A stretch of DNA of 12,070 bases, taken from Stephanodiscus triporus (taxonomy: Eukaryota; Bacillariophyta; Thalassiosirophyceae; Thalassiosirales; Thalassiosiraceae). Positions 7,650-12,070 of the stretch are shown here, piece by piece. The notes below the pieces were generated by a model. It worked only from the letters and a program-made list of their open reading frames with translations, did no database searches and was not told where the DNA came from. Where the stretch lies: the NCBI GenBank assembly GCA_036939755.1, contig JALLAZ010000784.1, positions 1 through 12,070 of the forward strand. The letters run 5' to 3'. A program made the position numbers and the translations under genes. Every line of letters starts with the position of its first letter. Within the stretch, counting starts at the first letter, position 1.

Positions 7650-10600
7650 TCAAACTGCTGATATGGCTCTCCAATGTCTTGCATACAGACTCCTTTCTGG
7701 GCCAAGATTGAGCAAATCAGAATGTGTCCCGCTCTCCACAACAGAGCCGCCATCTACCACTACAATTCTATCAGCAAATCTCCCTATGGCCCATCGATTA
7801 GAAGTAAGGAGGACTGCTGCATCAGTGCTGCGCAGTACAGATATTAATTGAGCCTCATCTTCTTCATTCATGTGTGATGTGGCATCATCAAGCAAGAGAA
7901 TCGACCCGACCATACATTTCCTGACAGTGATAGGAGACGACAGCTGGTTATCATTGCCCGATATTACTTGCGCAAGTATCTTGGTCAGCAGAACTCTTGA
8001 CCAATCTGATGGGGATAAAATGTGTGCTGGTGGTCGTATTGATGAAGGCTGAAGATCATCTTCATTTGAAGTAACAACGGTTGAAAGTTTTGAAGGGAGA
8101 CGAAAGAGTACCTTACTCCCAAGTCCAGTTATCTGATGGTTCAAAGATTTGTCGATCAGAGAACATATCAATCAATGCATTAAAGCCGTGTCAAAACTGA
8201 GGCGCAGGCTTACCTTCATGGCTACAGACATCGAATTTCTTTCCTTCGTACCTAAACGACCTCCCTCAAGTACCGGCTCCAAAATTTCCTCCAGAGTACA
8301 TCCGGCCATTAATGAGGCATAATCGGATACCGTCCTAACATCATTGAGGAGCACTCCTATTCGCTTCTTCAGTTGATTTCTGTCCCACTTTGATATGTCT
8401 ACTCCCGCGAGATTAAATGTGCCCCTAACATATGTGGTCGTCCGTGCTGACTTTGGCGGGGCAAATAAATGCTCGGCAATGGCAGTTAATAGACGTGTCT
8501 TGCCAGCGCCATCTGCACCAATTATAATGCAAACTTCACCGTTTCGGCAGTGAATATTTGCACCCTTGATAGCCCACGCTCTCCTTGCTGAGTGAGCTGC
8601 CCATAAATCCGACACATTTATCCCCTTTGTCGGAGATGCCGTCAACATGGCCTGAAAGTCTGCGCCCGACGATGACTCAGAAGCAAGCTTTATCAGCTCG
8701 GCCACTGTTTCTTCAAGCCTCTGAAAGAAAGAATTTAGTGAATTCTGCCCAAGTCGAATACTATTAAATTGAATTGCGCCATTCATAGCATTGGCTGCTC
8801 GGAGATGAGTAAATGCTAACAACGAAGCTAATTCCAATAGCGACACCCAATTAGTTCTGTCTGACGAAAATATAGGTGCCAAGAAGTAAAGGTAGATGGC
8901 AAGGGGTGCGGAGAGAACTATCAAAGAGGATGTTGAATATAACACTTTCGTCAGCAATTGAGAATTTTCTTTTCTTCGGCTTCTCTTGTTTTTCCTCCTC
9001 GGCAGTCTCGTCGGCTGTCTTACAGGGCCAATGCCAGCCGCAATTGCACGATCTGGGCAAAGTTTTGCGAATTGTTCCAGCGCGCCCTCGACGCCTCGAG
9101 GCGAGCTTAGTAGACGAAGACGCGTCGCACTGGATGAGCCTATACTTGACCAAAGACTTGCGATAGTGGCATCCTCGTCCTCGTTTTCTTCTCCGTCGAT
9201 GCCACCAATCACGCTTTTAGTTGGCGATGGGCCGCTCTTGCGTCGCTTCTCCAGAGAAGGCAAGTACGATACAACAACCAATGAGGTCAAAAGTGATACT
9301 ACCATGACGACGCGTAACGGTTGCTGTCGTATTGCTTCGATTTCGGTGCCAATTAACCCGCCCAGACTCTGAGCAAGGGACGAGCCTATATTTTGCATAC
9401 CATCCGACAAATTCTTCCAATCGATTGGAGAATCCCTCCAAACATCCAAGTACATTACATCTGCCATCGCAGATGCCACGGAAATCATCGCGGGACGAAG
9501 TACGGCCACGGTGGATAGCAACAGGTAAAGTGCAGCAAGAGTGACGAAGGAGCGCAGTCGAGCCGAGGAGGCAACTTGAAACACCTGGGCCCATGTCGCC
9601 TCCTTGATAAAATCGGACAAAAACATCGATTTCGACATAGAGATAGATGTCATCAGACGCAAGTAAAGCTGTGTGTATGCTGCATCCGAAGTATTCTCGA
9701 AGGCGGCATCGGCATATGCCGCCCTCAGTGCCGGTTGGATCCACACTCTGTCTGATGCCGAGAGTAAAAATATCGCAGCTAGAGCATACGGCGCCCAACC
9801 ATCGAGTGAGGAGGTAAGAAGGGTGGATACGATTGCACGGCGAATATCACCCGAGAATGACAACGCTTGGAAGAATTGCGGGACAGCTTCGCGTAACATG
9901 GATATGACCAAGGCAAGTTGGCAAGCGTCCAGGGCCGCCTGAGTCCTGCCTATCGAAGCACATGATCTCGCACTAGCGAGGGATAACAGCGTCTCGCGCT
10001 TCTCCAAGAGAGATTGCACGGGACGCGGTACCACTGGCGATGACTGAGCGTTGCGTAATGATGTCGAATGATGATCCTTCGTTCGAGGCCGTCTGCTTTC
10101 CTTAGATTCATCGTCGGACCAAGAACCATCGTCGTAAATACCCGAATTTCTACGAAAGAGTCTGGGCGCCCGCGGTATGCATGCGCCTAGCGCCGATTTT
10201 ATTTTTCGTCCGAGGGAGGAGCCATCGTCGTCGTCGTCGTCGTCGTCGACGTCGTAACCCCGATACATCCTCCGGCTTTCAGTCCTCCGGCCGTCAGTAT
10301 TAACGGAAGGGGAAGTCTTCGAGTGACCAATTCTAGGTCGTGACGGAGCTGAGGAAGAAGGGGGTAGAGAACTTCTCATAGTTGGATGTGGTGGAGGCAT
10401 TCTGATGCTGCCACTGGGAGGTAATTCCAATTGAGGTGGATCGTTTAGAAAGAGGTGCGATGATCGCTTTTGCGCCGATTGCCATCGTGGCGTTGCAATG
10501 TCAGGATTTTCCTCTTCGTCATCGGTAGTATCGGCATCATCATCTATAGAATGCGGGCCCACGACGGCATCGTAATCAGCGTCAATGCAGCCACCGTCGT

Positions 10601-11876
10601 TGTCATTTGTTCCGTCATCGTTCGGCTCCTCTTGCTCGAAGGAAAAAAGTTCCGCCATGGGTGGGGCGTACATTTCCTTTATCCCCGGATGCGACTGTCG
10701 TCTCGGGCCTTGAGGGGGGGTCGTTCGCCGTTGCGAATTCGTCAAACCGTCGCCCTGCCCCGCCCGCTGCTGCTGCCGGCTCGGAGAAAAGGGCGGCGGC
10801 TGTCCCATTCCAACGTTGCCGGCCGCCGACGTCGTCGACGTCCTCGGCCTGGCCTCCGATATGGAATTATACCCGCCGACATTCTTGGCCAGCGACGAGC
10901 CGCCGCCGACAATGGTGCCGCCGATGGTACCGATGCGTGACGTCAGGTTGGACACCGTCGACGCCACCCTGGCCTTCGCGTCCAGCGTCTCGGACACAGC
11001 GTCGATGCCGGTCTGGAGCCTTTTCACGGTCCTCGAGAACAGGCTCGACGCCGCAGACATTTTAGCCCGGGCGGCGGCGGTAGAAGCGGGAGGGGGGAGC
11101 ATATTTTGGCGGCGTGGCGGCGCAGGTTGACCCGATTGTTGCGGCCATCCCAGCCTTTCCGAATTCTGATCCGCATTTTGATAGTGATAGGAACGCTGCT
11201 GCTGCTGTTGGTATTGCTGTTGTTGCTGATAATACTGCTGCTGCTGTATTTGGTGCGGATAACTACTTTGTCGCCAAGATTTCTGCTGTGGCTGCTGCTG
11301 CTGATGATGCCACTGTCGTCGATCGTGATATCCGTCTGCATATTGAGATGCCGTTCGTTCGCTCCCCCATGGTTGTGTTTCGTGTGTGGGAGGCTGCTGC
11401 CATTGTTGCTGCGGGATACTGCTGCTGCTGCTGCTGCTGTAATCATCCCAAACAGAACCTTCATCTTTTCCCGAGGCAGTTGATGAAATTGGGTTTATTC
11501 CATCATCGCCCTCCACAGTCGTCGTCTCCGCGGTCGGCGCCATCCCGCCATCGTCATCATCAGGTTCCTCCTCCTCTAACGGAGACTCCGATGTTGGCTC
11601 GGAGGTTAAGACGCTACTAACCGTATTTTCCGTAACTTTCGGTTCCTCGAACAAAGACGAGGACGGATCCTCGGAACCGGTAGGAGGAGGTGGGGGCGGC
11701 GGAGGAGGAGGTGGTGGCGGAATAATCCCAAACTGCGGCGACGCCCCCACCCCGGCGACGACGGACGGGTGATTCGAGAGGACCGCCAAATGAAAATGAT
11801 AATGATAGTGACAGTATGAGGCGCACGAAACGACGGAGAGGCTTTTCGGCCGCCACCGTTTTGCGCCGCGTTTCAT
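7650..11876 (-). CDS. ABC-exporter-like half transporter with long disordered N-terminus and degenerate nucleotide-binding domain (two exons: 11876-8214, 8132-7650)
   Basis: Predicted 1381-residue membrane protein. Residues 1-620 are low complexity: Pro run 53-65, acidic 101-109, Ser run 147-153, Gln-rich 192-227, Asp run 544-551. Hydrophobic segments follow at about 682-707, 775-803, 855-875 and 978-1003, perhaps also 1009-1030. A highly charged insert (876-975) lies between the third and fourth. The helix LGQNSLNSFFQRLEETVAEL (1042-1061) matches the usual linker before an ABC domain. The single ATP-binding domain has intact Walker A GADGAGKT (1120-1127), but Asn1178 at the Q-loop, LSPSD (1260-1264) for LSGGQ, ILLLDD with Asp1304 for the catalytic Glu, and TSNR (1331-1334) where THR is expected. 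The VVESGTHSDL tail (1352-1361) and YARHWRA are typical ABC C-terminal features. ATP binding without efficient hydrolysis is the likely inference; the substrate is unknown. ABCB- versus ABCC-type was not decided. The start Met is the first in the frame, but the extreme N-terminus (HYHYHFH) is odd and could be mispredicted. Confidence 0.85.
8133..8213 (-). other. Intron of the ABC gene (81 bp)
   Basis: On the - strand the donor is ATGAAG|GTAAGC at 8213 and the acceptor TTGAACCATCAG ends at 8133, phase 0. Splicing joins SVAMK to ITGLGSKVLFRLPSKL and puts the Walker A half and the signature/Walker B half of one nucleotide-binding domain into a single frame. Without it the protein would end before the signature motif. 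Confidence 0.9.
10224..10247 (+). repeat. (GTC/GAC)8 microsatellite encoding an Asp run
   Basis: Eight consecutive GTC triplets on the + strand read GAC on the coding strand and give Asp544-551 of the ABC-like protein. Triplet runs of this kind are prone to length change, so this is a likely polymorphic site. Confidence 0.85.
11196..11303 (-). repeat. CAG/CAA-rich tract encoding a Gln-rich segment
   Basis: Imperfect CAG/CAA triplets on the coding strand give the Gln/Tyr-rich stretch of residues 192-227 (HQIQQQQYYQQQQQYQQQQQ). The Tyr/Gln mix is the type found in prion-like, phase-separating segments of other proteins; whether it does so here is unknown. Confidence 0.8.
11419..11439 (+). repeat. 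(CTG)7 microsatellite encoding a Ser run
   Basis: Seven CTG triplets on the + strand. The coding (-) frame reads them as AGC, giving the Ser run at residues 147-153 rather than Gln. Confidence 0.85.
11682..11720 (-). repeat. CCN-rich tract encoding 13 prolines
   Basis: A GGN-rich stretch on the + strand reads as mixed proline codons on the coding strand (residues 53-65). The mixture of CCA, CCG, CCC and CCT codons suggests the run is kept at the protein level rather than being a fresh slippage product. Confidence 0.8.
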
Positions 11877-12070
11877 GTTGAACGATTTTGGATACTCCTG
11901 CCCCTCACATTATTTCATTCAGTTTTTTGTGAGTGTGTGGTTCGTATTTAGTATTTACGATACCGGTAGGTACGATATGTAGGAGTAGTATGTAGATAGG
12001 AGTGTATACGATAAAAAGGGGTTGACTATGTCCTCCATCTGAATTTGTATGTTTCTTGATTTGGGGACGG
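11877..12070 (-). promoter_or_regulatory. Upstream region of the ABC-like gene
   Basis: AT-rich DNA upstream of the ABC start codon with three TACGATA-type words (near 11957, 11972 and 12006) and GTAG/ATAGGAG runs. No TATA box or known motif stands out. It presumably holds the 5' UTR and the proximal promoter; no further gene is visible before the window edge. Confidence 0.35.

Noticed and set aside
8172..8213. Reading the ABC protein to the stop codon at 8172 as a natural C-terminus
   Set aside because: It would end before the signature and Walker B motifs, which lie immediately downstream behind a consensus GTAAGC...CAG intron.
8585..11620. Many open frames of 60-190 codons in other frames of the ABC gene on both strands
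   Set aside because: They are shadows of the 1221-codon exon, with no domain, no start context and repeat-driven composition (poly-Ala, poly-Leu, poly-Cys from triplet runs).
11617..11856. Minus-strand frame starting MAAEKPLRRFVRLILSLSLSF, which looks like a signal peptide
   Set aside because: It overlaps the ABC gene in another frame on the same strand and soon becomes Arg/Gly-rich. Joining it to the main frame would need an implausibly short intron of about 18 bp. It remains a faint alternative for the N-terminus only.

Overview
This window looks like nuclear DNA of a stramenopile alga, most likely a centric diatom. The clues are short spliceosomal introns (81 to 164 bp, GT...AG), a phosphatase fused to a cyclic-nucleotide-binding domain, tandem 'helicase-associated' (HA) repeats of the kind abundant in diatom genomes, proteins with long Ser/Gln/Pro/Asp runs, and repeat-rich intergenic DNA. 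This assignment is inference from gene content; no rRNA or organelle marker is present.

Layout, left to right. (1) 1-579: a GC-rich edge that may hold the end of a neighbouring gene, then two blocks of a TTAGCTAGCCC-type tandem repeat, each followed by the same 24-bp sequence. (2) 580-2585, + strand, one intron: an N-terminally acylated (MGCKLS) PP2C phosphatase followed by one cyclic-nucleotide-binding domain, with no kinase domain. (3) 2866-4251, - strand, one intron: a 427-residue protein of the HRI1-like/lipocalin-like family with an unexplained ~100-residue N-terminal extension. It is convergent with the phosphatase gene. (4) 4252-5205: non-coding DNA with diverged direct repeats and hairpins. 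(5) 5206-6655, + strand: four HA repeats, broken in repeat 4 by a 4-bp tandem duplication. The DNA behind it (6656-7470) reads as coding only if the frame is changed several times, so this looks like a decaying gene. (6) 7650-11876, - strand, one intron: a 1381-residue ABC-exporter-like protein with a ~620-residue low-complexity N-terminus. Its single nucleotide-binding domain keeps Walker A but has lost the consensus Q-loop, signature, catalytic Glu and switch His. (7) 11877-12070: the upstream region of that gene.

The genes do not form an obvious pathway or operon; they look like independent neighbours. Two appear membrane-associated (acylated phosphatase, ABC protein) and one responds in principle to cAMP/cGMP. 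I saw no CRISPR array, tRNA, rRNA or complete transposase. The reading frames and splice sites were derived by eye from the sequence; no database search was possible.
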